This document shows, piece by piece, positions 33,781 to 41,961 of a DNA stretch of 64,000 bases. The position numbers and the translations under genes were made by a program. Source of the DNA: JAKFWI01 sp035549875 (lineage in GTDB: Bacteria; Pseudomonadota; Alphaproteobacteria; Caulobacterales; Aquidulcibacteraceae); contig DASZPV010000145.1 of assembly GCA_035549875.1 (NCBI GenBank), positions 1 through 64,000 on the forward strand, in the 5' to 3' direction. How positions within the stretch are numbered: the first letter of the stretch is position 1; the number at the start of each line of letters is the position of its first letter. The notes beneath the pieces are model-generated. The model saw nothing but the letters and a program-made list of their open reading frames with translations. It ran no database searches and was not told the origin of the DNA.

Positions 33781-33857
33781 TCTCAAACGGGCCTGCCATT
33801 TGCTATCGGCGCGCGATCCCGGCTAAGCAGCGTTGCCTATAGTACGGGAGAGCCGTT

Positions 33858-35069
33858 TTGAGCCTCGACAAGGTCGAAATTCCCTATGGCGCCTATTGGT
33901 CGACGCCGTTTGCGAAATGGCAGGGCAGCCTGCAGCACCTGCACGCGATGAAATTCGCCGCCTGGGTAGCCAAGCGCGAACTGGAAAAGCGCAAAATCGA
34001 CCCCAAAACCTTCGATACCGGCGTATTCGGCCTGACCAACAACCAATATCAGTCATTCTACGGCGCGCCGTGGCCGCTTTATGAAATCGGCGCCACGCAT
34101 ACGCCCGGCCATATGCTCACGCAGGTATGCGCCACGGGTGCGCGAATCCTTTTTGCCGGCGCTTCTGAAATTCAAATCGGCATGTCCAAACAGGCGCTGG
34201 TGATCTCCGGCGACCGCTGCTCGAACGGGGCGCACATTTACTACCCTGCGCCGAAGGGGGTGGGCGGCTACGGCCAGTCCGAGGATCAGGTATTCTACAA
34301 CATGATGCACGACGCCATCGGCGGGCATTCGATGCTGAAGACCGCCGAAAACGTCGCCGCGAAATATAAGATTTCAACCGCCGAGCAGAACGACGTCACG
34401 CTGCGCCGCTACGGGCAGTATCAGGATGCGCTTGCGAACGGTCAAGCGTTCCAGAAGCGCTACATGAGCCTGCCGCTGCCGCTGCCCAAGCCTAATTTCA
34501 AGGGCGAAGAAGGCGCAATCAGTGCGGACGAAGGCATTTTCGCAACCACGGCGGAGGGACTGGCGAAACTGAAACCGGTTATGCCGGACGGCACGGTGAC
34601 GTTCGGCACGCAGACGCATCCGGCCGACGGCAATGTCGGCATCGTGCTGACCACGCCGGAGCGCGCGAAAGAATTATCGAAAGACCCAGCCATCCGCGTG
34701 CGCCTGCGCGGATTCGGACAGGCCCGCGTCGATCTGGAATACATGCCCGAAGCGCCGATCGGCGCCAGCCAGAAGGCGCTAGACCATGCCGGCGTAAAGC
34801 TCGCCGATATCGCGGCGATCAAAACCCACAATCCGTTTGCCGTGAACGATATCGCCTTCGCCCGCGCCACCGGCGCGGATTTGATGACGATGAACAATTA
34901 CGGCTGTTCGCTGATTTGGGGCCACCCGCAAGGGCCGACCGGCCTGCGCGCGATCGTTGAGCTGATCGAGGAACTGGCGATCAGGGGCGGCGGACTCGGG
35001 CTGTTCAACGGCTGCGCCGCCGGCGATTCGTCCATGGCCGCCGTGGTTGAAGTTTCCGGGCGCGCATAA
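33858..35069 (+). CDS. Thiolase family protein (acetyl-CoA acyltransferase-like)
   Basis: 403 residues, thiolase length. The nucleophile region is TQVCATGARIL with Cys91; the later elements are AAIKTHNPFAVND (His), YGCSLIWGHPQGPTG (GHPxGxTG, the catalytic His) and NGCAAGDSSMAA with Cys386 as the general base. Compared with classical thiolases (NxNGGAIALGHP, CxGGGxG) the loops are altered, which suggests a specialised acyl substrate rather than acetoacetyl-CoA. TTG 33858 is the start, with CGGGAGAG six bases upstream. It may supply the cleavage step after the hydratase/dehydrogenase encoded at 28089-30224; that link is inferred. Confidence 0.87.
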   Translation: MSLDKVEIPYGAYWSTPFAKWQGSLQHLHAMKFAAWVAKRELEKRKIDPKTFDTGVFGLTNNQYQSFYGAPWPLYEIGATHTPGHMLTQVCATGARILFAGASEIQIGMSKQALVISGDRCSNGAHIYYPAPKGVGGYGQSEDQVFYNMMHDAIGGHSMLKTAENVAAKYKISTAEQNDVTLRRYGQYQDALANGQAFQKRYMSLPLPLPKPNFKGEEGAISADEGIFATTAEGLAKLKPVMPDGTVTFGTQTHPADGNVGIVLTTPERAKELSKDPAIRVRLRGFGQARVDLEYMPEAPIGASQKALDHAGVKLADIAAIKTHNPFAVNDIAFARATGADLMTMNNYGCSLIWGHPQGPTGLRAIVELIEELAIRGGGLGLFNGCAAGDSSMAAVVEVSGRA

Positions 35070-35092
35070 GAGCGCCATCGCACGGAAACGCG

Positions 35093-35704
35093 TTACGGCT
35101 TCTTGAACTCGGCGTCGATCTGCAGTTCGATCGGCGCGGCGGCGAGCATCGCCGGCAGGCCATAATCGGCGGCGTTGAGCTTCGCCACGCCGCTGACGCC
35201 CATCACCGGGCCCGCCCTGCCGCTTCCCGCGCCGATGAGCGTTACATCAAACGAGATCGGCTTGGTGACGCCGAGCAGCGTCAGATTGCCATCGACCGTG
35301 CCTTTCGCGGGGCCAGATTGCGTGAACTTCGTCGATACGAAAGTCGCTTTCGGGAATTGCGCCGATTTCAGGAAGCGGTCGCTCGACAGCTCGGCCGGGA
35401 AGGCGCCGCCATTCGCCGGGCTCATGATCGAGGCGGTCTCAACGTTCACCGTGACCTTGTCGGCGGCCGGAGATTTCGGATCCCAGATCAACTCCCCCTC
35501 GGATTTGCCGAAGCGGAACGTCGAATAGGAAAAGCCCTGGTGAAGAACGCGGGCCACGATCGACGTATGATTGGGGTCGAGGGCGTAGGTCCCCGCCGCC
35601 GCCGCCGCCGCGTCCGCCCTCGGGGGCGTCTGCGCGAAGGCGGCGCCCGCCGCCATCAGCGCCGTAACGAAAGCCGCAGCCAAAACTATCTTTTTTGATT
35701 TCAT
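35093..35704 (-). CDS. YceI family periplasmic protein
   Basis: 203 residues. Signal peptide MKSKKIVLAAAFVTALMAAG...AFA, then the lipocalin-like YceI fold: GTYALDPNHTSIVARVLHQG (family start), FSYSTFRFGKSEGELIWD, FLKSAQFPKATFVSTKF, GNLTLLGVTKPISFDVTL. YceI proteins bind long isoprenoids such as polyprenyl-pyrophosphate or ubiquinone-like chains in the periplasm. ATG 35704 is chosen because the signal begins there; an upstream ATG adds eight residues. Faces the thiolase gene convergently, 23 bases apart, and is divergent from pobA. Confidence 0.92.
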   Translation of the reverse strand: MKSKKIVLAAAFVTALMAAGAAFAQTPPRADAAAAAAGTYALDPNHTSIVARVLHQGFSYSTFRFGKSEGELIWDPKSPAADKVTVNVETASIMSPANGGAFPAELSSDRFLKSAQFPKATFVSTKFTQSGPAKGTVDGNLTLLGVTKPISFDVTLIGAGSGRAGPVMGVSGVAKLNAADYGLPAMLAAAPIELQIDAEFKKP

Positions 35705-35893
35705 CAACAGGTCTCCCCACGTATTCAAGAGGTTCGGGCTCGTCTATCGACTTTTCATGACGGCGCAAAGTCACGCTGCCGTGCGTGGCTGGACGCGCCA
35801 ACTTGCTAAAAAGCCTTTGAAATATAGGCGGCATCGTCAAAACGCCGATAGGAGAGGACACGCACTGAAGGTTCAGCGGGCAAGGAGAGGTTT

Positions 35894-37069
35894 GTGCGTA
35901 CGCAAGTAGCCATCATCGGCGCGGGTCCCGCGGGCTTGTTCCTGTCCCACATGCTCAAGCAGACGGGCGTGGCGTGCATCGTTCTGGAGCGCCAGACGCG
36001 CGCCTACGTGCAGGACCGGGTCCGCGCCGGCGTGCTGGAACAAATCGCCGTCGATCTGATGGACAAGCTCGGTCTCGGCGCGCGGATGCACCGGGTGGGC
36101 CTGCCCCATGGCGGCACCAATCTCGTCGTCGACGGGCGGATGTTTCACATCAACTTCGCCAAACTCACCGGCGGCACGACGATCATGGTCTACGGCCAGC
36201 AGGAAGTGATGAAAGACCTCGGGCAAGCTGCCGACGAGCGCGGAATCCATATCATCTACAAGGCCGACGACGTAAAGCCGCACGCGCTCGATAGCGACAA
36301 GCCGTACGTGACCTACGAAAAGGACGGCAAGCAACAGCGCGTCGATTGCGATTTCGTCGTCGGCTGCGATGGCTACCATGGCGTGGCGCGTCAATCGATC
36401 CCGCCGGCCGAGTTGAAGACGTTCGAGCGCGTCTATCCGTTCGGCTGGCTCGGCATACTGGCTGACGTGCCGCCCGGCGCCGAGGAACTGATCTACGCCA
36501 ATCACGAAAACGGCTTTGCGCTGGCTTCTATGCGTTCGCCAACGCGCAGCCGGTATTATCTTCAAGTCGCGCAGGACGAAAAGATCGAAGACTGGCCCGA
36601 CGGCCGGTTTTGGGACGAACTCTGCCTGCGGATCGGCCCGGAAGCGGCGGCGAACGTGACGCGCGGGGATTCTTTTGAGAAAAGCATCGCCCCGCTGCGC
36701 AGTTTTGTCTGCGAGAACATGCGCTGGAACCGGCTTTTCCTTGCCGGCGACGCCGCGCACATCGTTCCGCCGACTGGCGCCAAGGGCCTTAACCTGGCGG
36801 TTTCGGATGTGGTCTATCTCGCCGAGGCGCTCGATCAGTTCTACAAAAAGAATTCATCCGCGGGCATCGACCGTTACGCCGCCCGCGCGCTTTCGCGTGT
36901 ATGGAAGGCTGAACGCTTCTCCTGGTGGTTCACCGGCATCACCCACCGCTTTCCAACCATGGACGCGTTCGACCGCAAAATGCAGATCGCGGAGCTGGAA
37001 TACATCCGCACCTCGCGCGCCGCGCAAACGACGCTGGCGGAGAACTACGTGGGCCTGCCGCTGAACTGA
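35894..37069 (+). CDS. pobA: 4-hydroxybenzoate 3-monooxygenase
   Basis: 391 residues. Class A flavoprotein hydroxylase converting 4-hydroxybenzoate to protocatechuate with NADPH. FAD motifs: GAGPAG (9-14), the DG motif CDGYHGVARQS and the diagnostic GDAAHIVPPTGAKGLNLA; the N-terminal segment RVRAGVLEQ is characteristic of PobA. GTG 35894 follows AAGGAGAGG by four bases, a strong site. An SDR follows by 30 bases. The ring-cleavage genes (pca) are not in this window, and no PobR regulator is adjacent. Confidence 0.95.
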   Translation: MRTQVAIIGAGPAGLFLSHMLKQTGVACIVLERQTRAYVQDRVRAGVLEQIAVDLMDKLGLGARMHRVGLPHGGTNLVVDGRMFHINFAKLTGGTTIMVYGQQEVMKDLGQAADERGIHIIYKADDVKPHALDSDKPYVTYEKDGKQQRVDCDFVVGCDGYHGVARQSIPPAELKTFERVYPFGWLGILADVPPGAEELIYANHENGFALASMRSPTRSRYYLQVAQDEKIEDWPDGRFWDELCLRIGPEAAANVTRGDSFEKSIAPLRSFVCENMRWNRLFLAGDAAHIVPPTGAKGLNLAVSDVVYLAEALDQFYKKNSSAGIDRYAARALSRVWKAERFSWWFTGITHRFPTMDAFDRKMQIAELEYIRTSRAAQTTLAENYVGLPLN

Positions 37070-37099
37070 AGCGAGCCGCGCCCCAACGGGAGAGCATAG

Positions 37100-37879
37100 A
37101 TGGCAAATCCGCGCGCATTGATCACCGGCGCTTCATCGGGCATCGGGCGCAGCTACGCCGAGCAACTCGCCGCCGCCGGCTATGATCTCGTTATCGTAGC
37201 GCGCCGGGCGGAACGGCTGAACGAATTGGCCGCTGCGTTGATGGACGCACACGGCGCGGGCGTCGAAGTGCTGCCGGCCGATCTCAGCGAGGCGGCGGGC
37301 GTCCGGAAAGTCGTGGAGCGCATCGCTTCCGGCGCCCCGCTCGCGCTGGTGATCAACAATGCCGGCTTCGCCACGCGCGGCCCACTGGCGACGCTCGATC
37401 CGGAAGCGTTCGATTCCATGCTGGCGGTGAACATTACGGCGGTTACGCATCTTTCTATCGCCGCACTCAAGCGGATGACCGCGGACGGCGCCGGCGCGGT
37501 GATCAACATTGCCTCGGGCACCGTGTTCATGCAGATGCCCGGCAATGCCGGCTATGGCGCTTCAAAGAATTACGTGACGGCGCTGACGCGGCACATGCAG
37601 GTCGAAACGGCGGGCGCGAACATCCGCGTGCAATTGCTCGTGCCGGGCATTGTGGCGACGGAATTTCATTCCCGCATGCCGACGCGGCCGCAATTTCCGC
37701 CCCATCTGGTGATGAGCGCCGATGACGTGGTCCGCGCCTCGCTGCGCGCGCTGGACATGAACGAACCGGTCTGTTTTCCGTCGCTGCCCGATATCAAGGA
37801 TTGGGACGCTTACGTCGCCGCCGAGCGCCAGATCGCGGCCGGCGCCTCCCGCGACAAGCCGGCCTCACGCTACACTTGA
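37100..37879 (+). CDS. Short-chain dehydrogenase/reductase
   Basis: 259 residues. Classical SDR: TGASSGIG (9-16), the basic cofactor cluster ARRAERL (34-40) which favours NADP(H), NNAGFA (86-91), and the catalytic Ser139, Tyr152 and Lys156 (YGASK). Substrate unknown. Downstream of pobA by 30 bases with GGGAGAG before ATG 37100, so probably in the same unit. The DltE/YqjQ-like segments (MQMPGNAGYGASKNYV) match many uncharacterised SDRs. Confidence 0.9.
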   Translation: MANPRALITGASSGIGRSYAEQLAAAGYDLVIVARRAERLNELAAALMDAHGAGVEVLPADLSEAAGVRKVVERIASGAPLALVINNAGFATRGPLATLDPEAFDSMLAVNITAVTHLSIAALKRMTADGAGAVINIASGTVFMQMPGNAGYGASKNYVTALTRHMQVETAGANIRVQLLVPGIVATEFHSRMPTRPQFPPHLVMSADDVVRASLRALDMNEPVCFPSLPDIKDWDAYVAAERQIAAGASRDKPASRYT

Positions 37880-37882
37880 GGC

Positions 37883-37930
37883 GACGGCACTGGTCAAGCG
37901 GCCCATAAGCCCCCAAGTTCAAGTGCCGTC
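37883..37930. other. Inverted repeat between the SDR and ggt
   Basis: GACGGCACT (37883-37891) and AGTGCCGTC (37922-37930) form a perfect 9 bp stem with a 30-base loop, just after the SDR stop and 14 bases before ggt. No T-run follows, so it is not a classical terminator; it could be an operator or a processing hairpin. Confidence 0.4.
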
Positions 37931-37944
37931 ACGCCCGGAGCCCC

Positions 37945-39720
37945 ATGCCGCGCCGCTTTCTGATCTCATTGCTGGCCTCGCTGGCGCTGGCCGCCTGCGC
38001 CCATCTGCCGGCCGCGCAACAGCCGGCCGGTGAGGCGATGGTAGCGGCGGCCGATCCGCGCGCGGCGCAAGCCGGGCTCGACATGCTCGCCGCCGGCGGT
38101 TCGGCGACCGACGCGGCGATCGCGACGATCGCCGTGCTGGGGCTGGTGGAGCCGCAAAGCGCCGGCGTCGGCGGCGGCGGCTTCATGGTCGCGTACGACA
38201 AGGCCAGCGGCAAGGTTGACGCCTTCGATGGGCGCGAGGCGGCGCCCGCCGCAGCGACGCCCGATTATTTCCTGGGCCCCAACAGCGCCCCCCTGCCTTT
38301 CCCCCAAGCCGTGATGAGTGGGCGCTCCACCGGCGCGCCCAGCCTCTATGCGATGCTGAAACTGGCCCACGAAGCGAACGGAAAGCTGCTGTGGGCGCGG
38401 CTGTTCGATCCGGCGATCAGACTGGCGGACGAAGGTTTCCTCGTCTCGCCGCGCATGAGCCAGGGCATTGCGGGCCTAGCCGCGCGCGGCGGCTTTACCG
38501 ATCCGGCCGCGCGCGCCTACGTGCTCACGCCGGAGGGCGCGCCGCTGCCTATCGGTTATCTGCGGAAAAATCCGGAATACGCCGCAACCTTGCGGGCGCT
38601 CGCCAGAGATGGGCCCGCGGCATTGCAGCGGGGCCCGATCGCCGACGCAATCTTGAAAGCCGTGCATGCCGATCCGATTCCCGGCGTGCTGACGCAAGCC
38701 GATTTGAAAACCGTAAAACCTGTCAGGCGCGCGGCGGTTTGCGGCGCCTACCGCACCTACCAGATTTGCAGCGCGGCGCCGCCAAGTTCGGGCGGCGTGG
38801 CGGTGATCGATCTGCTTGGCCTCTTCGCGAAGGCCCGGCCCGCGCCGAAGGGCCCCGCGGACGCTGACGATTGGGCGGCGTTCTTCTGGGCCAGCCGCAT
38901 CGCCTACGCCGACCGCGATTTTTATCTGGCTGACGATCATGTCGTGCCGGTGCCGGTGAACGGCCTGATCGATCCCCGCTACATCGCCGAGCGCGCCAAA
39001 TTAATTGACCTTGCCAAGGCCGCGCCAAGGACAATCCTGCCGGGCGATCCCTCGATCATCACCGGCGGGCCTTCGCTGCTGGATCGCTGGGCGCCGCCGA
39101 GCGACCGTCCCGAGGGCGGCACGACCCACCTTTCGATCGTCGACGGCGCCGGCAACGTCGTGGCGATGACCGCTTCAGTGGAATCGCCATTCGGCTCCCA
39201 CCGCATGGCGGCGGGATTCTTCCTGAACAACCAGCTCACCGATTTTTCGTTCACGCCGACGCGCAATGGAAAACCGGTGGCCAACGCCGTGGCGCCAGGC
39301 AAGAAACCGCGCTCTTCGATGGCGCCGACGATCGTACTGGATAAAGACGGCAGGTTTTACGCCGCCATCGGTTCGCCTGGCGGCAATTCGATCATCGCCT
39401 ATGTCGCCAAGACTCTGATCGGGATCGTGGACTGGAAACTTTCCATGCAGGACGCGGTCGCCCAGCCGAACGTCGTGGCCAATGGCGAAACCATTCGTAT
39501 CGAGGCGGGAAAATTTCCAGAGCCGATCGCGGCCTCGTTGCGCGCGCGCGGCTGGAAGCTGAGCCCAGGCGGCGGCGAGGTCAGCGGACTAAACGGCATC
39601 CGCGTGAACGGGGCGAATCTGGAAGGCGGCGCCGATCCGCGGCGCGAGGGCGTTGCGCGGCTACTCGCTGCGGGGAGCGTTGCGCAGGGTGATCGCGAAA
39701 ATCGAGCCGCCGGGCCCTGA
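37945..39720 (+). CDS. ggt: Gamma-glutamyltransferase (GGT)
   Basis: 591 residues. The signal MPRRFLISLLASLALAAC carries a lipobox (LAAC). The large subunit contains LVEPQSAGVGGGGFMVAYD and DGREAAPAAATP; the autocatalytic cleavage site precedes the nucleophile Thr in GGTTHLSIVDGAGNVVAMT, and the small subunit keeps FGSHRMAAGFFLNNQL, PRSSMAPTIV and GSPGGNSI. It hydrolyses glutathione and transfers gamma-glutamyl groups in the periplasm. The family normally ends near ADPRREGVA; here about 20 more residues are read antisense to the 3' end of the histidine kinase gene (39661-39720). Confidence 0.93.
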   Translation: MPRRFLISLLASLALAACAHLPAAQQPAGEAMVAAADPRAAQAGLDMLAAGGSATDAAIATIAVLGLVEPQSAGVGGGGFMVAYDKASGKVDAFDGREAAPAAATPDYFLGPNSAPLPFPQAVMSGRSTGAPSLYAMLKLAHEANGKLLWARLFDPAIRLADEGFLVSPRMSQGIAGLAARGGFTDPAARAYVLTPEGAPLPIGYLRKNPEYAATLRALARDGPAALQRGPIADAILKAVHADPIPGVLTQADLKTVKPVRRAAVCGAYRTYQICSAAPPSSGGVAVIDLLGLFAKARPAPKGPADADDWAAFFWASRIAYADRDFYLADDHVVPVPVNGLIDPRYIAERAKLIDLAKAAPRTILPGDPSIITGGPSLLDRWAPPSDRPEGGTTHLSIVDGAGNVVAMTASVESPFGSHRMAAGFFLNNQLTDFSFTPTRNGKPVANAVAPGKKPRSSMAPTIVLDKDGRFYAAIGSPGGNSIIAYVAKTLIGIVDWKLSMQDAVAQPNVVANGETIRIEAGKFPEPIAASLRARGWKLSPGGGEVSGLNGIRVNGANLEGGADPRREGVARLLAAGSVAQGDRENRAAGP

Positions 39721-41202
39721 ATCGGCCAACGCCACGTCTCCACCCATGGCGTTTGCGAGTTCCCTGGCGATCGCCAGGCCAAGGCCGGCGCCGTCCTTGC
39801 GCGTCGATGCGCCGAACGGCTCAAACAATTTCGCGCGGGCCTGCTCGGGAATCCCAGGGCCGCAATCGCAAATCTCGACCACTGTTATATCGCGCACAAC
39901 GCGCGAGCGCGCCACCACGCGCACCGGCTTGCCGGCGTTGGCGCTGGCCTGGCCGGCGTTGCGGATGAGATTGGCGGCGATGCGGTTGAGATGCTCGCTG
40001 TCGGCAAACACTGTCAGATGCGCCGGCGTATCGTTGCACCATTCCGCCCCGGCGAACGGCCCGAGCGCATCGGCGGCGGCTTCGTCCAGAACATTGGCCA
40101 ACCCCACCCGCCGCAGCAGCGGCGTGGGTTCCTCCGCGCGGCCATAGCGCAACGCGGCCTCCGCAAGCCCGCCGGCGCGGGCGATGACACGCTCCAGCCG
40201 CGGCGCGGTCTGGCGCACCTGGGGATCGGCGGACACCGACAGACGCTCGGTGACCAATTGCGCCGTAGCGATTGAATTGCGCAGGTCATGCGCCAGCTTG
40301 GCGACCGCCCCGCCCAGGCCGGCCAGACGCGCGCGCTGGCGCAGGGACGCGCGCACTCTGCCCTCCAGCACGGCGAGCGCGGCCTCGGCGCGGCCGATTT
40401 CGTCTTCCCGGCCGCTGGGGCGGATGCCGCGCGAAACATCTTCCGGCGACTGGCTGAACTGTTCGATGTGAGCGGTAAGCCGGCGCATCGGGCGGACCAG
40501 CACGGCGTTCAGCGTCAGGTAGACAAGCCAGGAAAAAATCAGCACCGCGCCGATCGACACCATCGATACGCGCGCCGCGTAATCGCGCAGGTCGCGCTTA
40601 AGCGGCGCCTCGGGAATGACAATCTCGATGAACTCGCCGCTCTCGAACCGCGGCTGGGCGAGCACAACCAGCATGCGCTCGGCCGGGGCAAACAGGGCCT
40701 CGATCGCCGACACCGCCGAGCCAATTGCGTCCATGCTGCGCAGATCGACTGTGCGCACCAAGGGCATATCATCGGCCGCGCTCATTGCGTCGAGACGCAG
40801 CTCACGCGTGCCGTCGCGCTTCAGCGCGACGCGGCGCACGCCGGCGTTCTCCAGCAATTCATGGCGAAGCGATTCGGTGATCGCCTGATCGGGCGCGGCC
40901 TCAAGCGCGAGCGCGGCGATTTGCGCGGCGTTGAGGCGCTCCTGCAGCCACGTGCGGTGAAACGAGGCCAGCGAGGGAACCATGATCCCCACTTCCCCGA
41001 CGAGCGCGAACAGCGCGATCACGCTCAACACCCGGGCCGAAAGCGAGCGGGTCAGGAATTTCGGCAACAGCGCCCGGCTTGGCGCCGGCGCCTCGGGTGC
41101 GGACGGCGGCGGCGGCGCAGGCGGCTCTACCGCCTCCGGTTCCGGCCGGGGGAACGGCGCCGCCGCTTCCGGCGACGGCAAAGGGGTGACGTGCAGCGAC
41201 AC
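39661..41202 (-). CDS. HAMP-domain sensor histidine kinase, orphan
   Basis: 513 residues. A Pro/Ala/Glu-rich cytoplasmic N-terminus (1-45), one membrane helix (about 57-80), a periplasmic sensor of about 130 residues, a second helix (about 213-233), HAMP (about 234-290), the phosphoacceptor His305 in LAHDLRNSIATAQLV, and a HATPase domain with NLIRNAGQAS, CDCGPGIPEQARAKLFEPF and GAGLGLAIARELANAMGG. The HDLRN H-box differs from the common HELRT and resembles NtrB/HPK4-like kinases. No response regulator is adjacent. Its last 20 codons overlap ggt on the other strand. Confidence 0.9.
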   Translation of the reverse strand: MSLHVTPLPSPEAAAPFPRPEPEAVEPPAPPPPSAPEAPAPSRALLPKFLTRSLSARVLSVIALFALVGEVGIMVPSLASFHRTWLQERLNAAQIAALALEAAPDQAITESLRHELLENAGVRRVALKRDGTRELRLDAMSAADDMPLVRTVDLRSMDAIGSAVSAIEALFAPAERMLVVLAQPRFESGEFIEIVIPEAPLKRDLRDYAARVSMVSIGAVLIFSWLVYLTLNAVLVRPMRRLTAHIEQFSQSPEDVSRGIRPSGREDEIGRAEAALAVLEGRVRASLRQRARLAGLGGAVAKLAHDLRNSIATAQLVTERLSVSADPQVRQTAPRLERVIARAGGLAEAALRYGRAEEPTPLLRRVGLANVLDEAAADALGPFAGAEWCNDTPAHLTVFADSEHLNRIAANLIRNAGQASANAGKPVRVVARSRVVRDITVVEICDCGPGIPEQARAKLFEPFGASTRKDGAGLGLAIARELANAMGGDVALADSGPGGSIFAITLRNAPRSE

Positions 41203-41355
41203 TAGGTTCCTTCCCAGCCGGCACCTTGTCGCCCGAATGCTGCATCAAAATTGCGAGATGTTGCCGGTGCGCAAATAACCGAAAGGGCGGTGTTTTCAGG
41301 CAACAGCCGAATGCCGCGGCCCCGGCAGAGCCGCTTGCGGGCGTTGCCGCCCTTC

Positions 41356-41384
41356 TTGACGCCAGCCGGGTGCTCCTGTATCCG
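41356..41384 (+). promoter_or_regulatory. Candidate sigma70 promoter for rpmH-rnpA
   Basis: TTGACG (41356-41361), 17 bases, TATCCG (41379-41384). A start near 41391 gives a leader of about 33 bases before the rpmH GTG at 41424, with GAGGA at 41414-41418 as its ribosome site. The -35 matches consensus at five of six positions. The 221-base gap from 41203 holds no other feature that I can support. Confidence 0.55.
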
Positions 41385-41423
41385 GCCCGGCTCATTTAGT
41401 TCCAATGACCGGCGAGGACCCTC

Positions 41424-41564
41424 GTGGCGACCAAGCGCACCTACCAGCCGAGCAAGCTCGTGCGAAAGCGCCGGCACGGCTTTCGCGCGCGGATGTCGAC
41501 CAAGGGGGGCCGCAAGGTTCTGTCCCGCCGCCGGGCCCAGGGCCGCAAGCGCCTTTCGGCCTGA
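41424..41564 (+). CDS. rpmH: 50S ribosomal protein L34
   Basis: 46 residues starting at GTG 41424, with GAGGA five bases upstream. The sequence begins MATKRTYQPSKLVRKRRHGF and continues RARMSTKGGRKVLSRRRAQG before RKRLSA, an unmistakable L34. Two residues longer than the 44-residue standard. Its TGA (41562-41564) overlaps a CTG in the rnpA frame. First gene of the classical rpmH-rnpA-yidC run. Confidence 0.97.
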   Translation: MATKRTYQPSKLVRKRRHGFRARMSTKGGRKVLSRRRAQGRKRLSA

Positions 41565-41959
41565 ACCTCATTCGCCTCAGGAGCCGCGCCGAGTTTCTCG
41601 CCGCCCGCAAGGGCGCGCGCGCCGGCCGGCCGCTGGTGGTCGTCGAGGCCCGCCGCCGGGCTGAAACCGGCCCGGTCGGTCTTGGCTTTACGGCGACCAG
41701 GAAAATCGGTTCTGCGGTAACCCGCAACCGCGCGAAGCGCCGCCTTCGGGCGGCGGCGGCGGCTTCCACGGCGCAATTCGTGGCCGGCTGCGACTATGTT
41801 CTTATCGCCCGCGACGCTACGGCCAATGCGCCCTGGCCCAGTTTGCTTGACGATGTCGGAAAGGCGCTGATAAGGCTCCGCCCCGCTTTGGAAGGCGTTT
41901 TTGCGGCGCCTGAGGGCCCCTTGCGGCGGCCCGGCCGGATCAAGACGGACACTGACTGA
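41561..41959 (+). CDS. rnpA: Ribonuclease P protein component
   Basis: Protein cofactor of RNase P, which matures tRNA 5' ends. The conserved body is certain: LRSRAEFLAARKG at the N-terminus, then VGLGFTATRKIGSAVTRNRAKRRLR, the RNR motif that binds the catalytic RNA. The start is a problem. In this frame no ATG, GTG or TTG lies between the ATG at 41405 (upstream of rpmH, which it would contain completely in another frame) and a GTG inside the conserved core. I list CTG 41561, which overlaps the rpmH stop as CTGA and gives 132 residues, the usual size; ATT 41570 and the 184-residue form from 41405 are alternatives. yidC follows by two bases. Confidence 0.88.
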   Translation: MNLIRLRSRAEFLAARKGARAGRPLVVVEARRRAETGPVGLGFTATRKIGSAVTRNRAKRRLRAAAAASTAQFVAGCDYVLIARDATANAPWPSLLDDVGKALIRLRPALEGVFAAPEGPLRRPGRIKTDTD

Positions 41960-41961
41960 AC

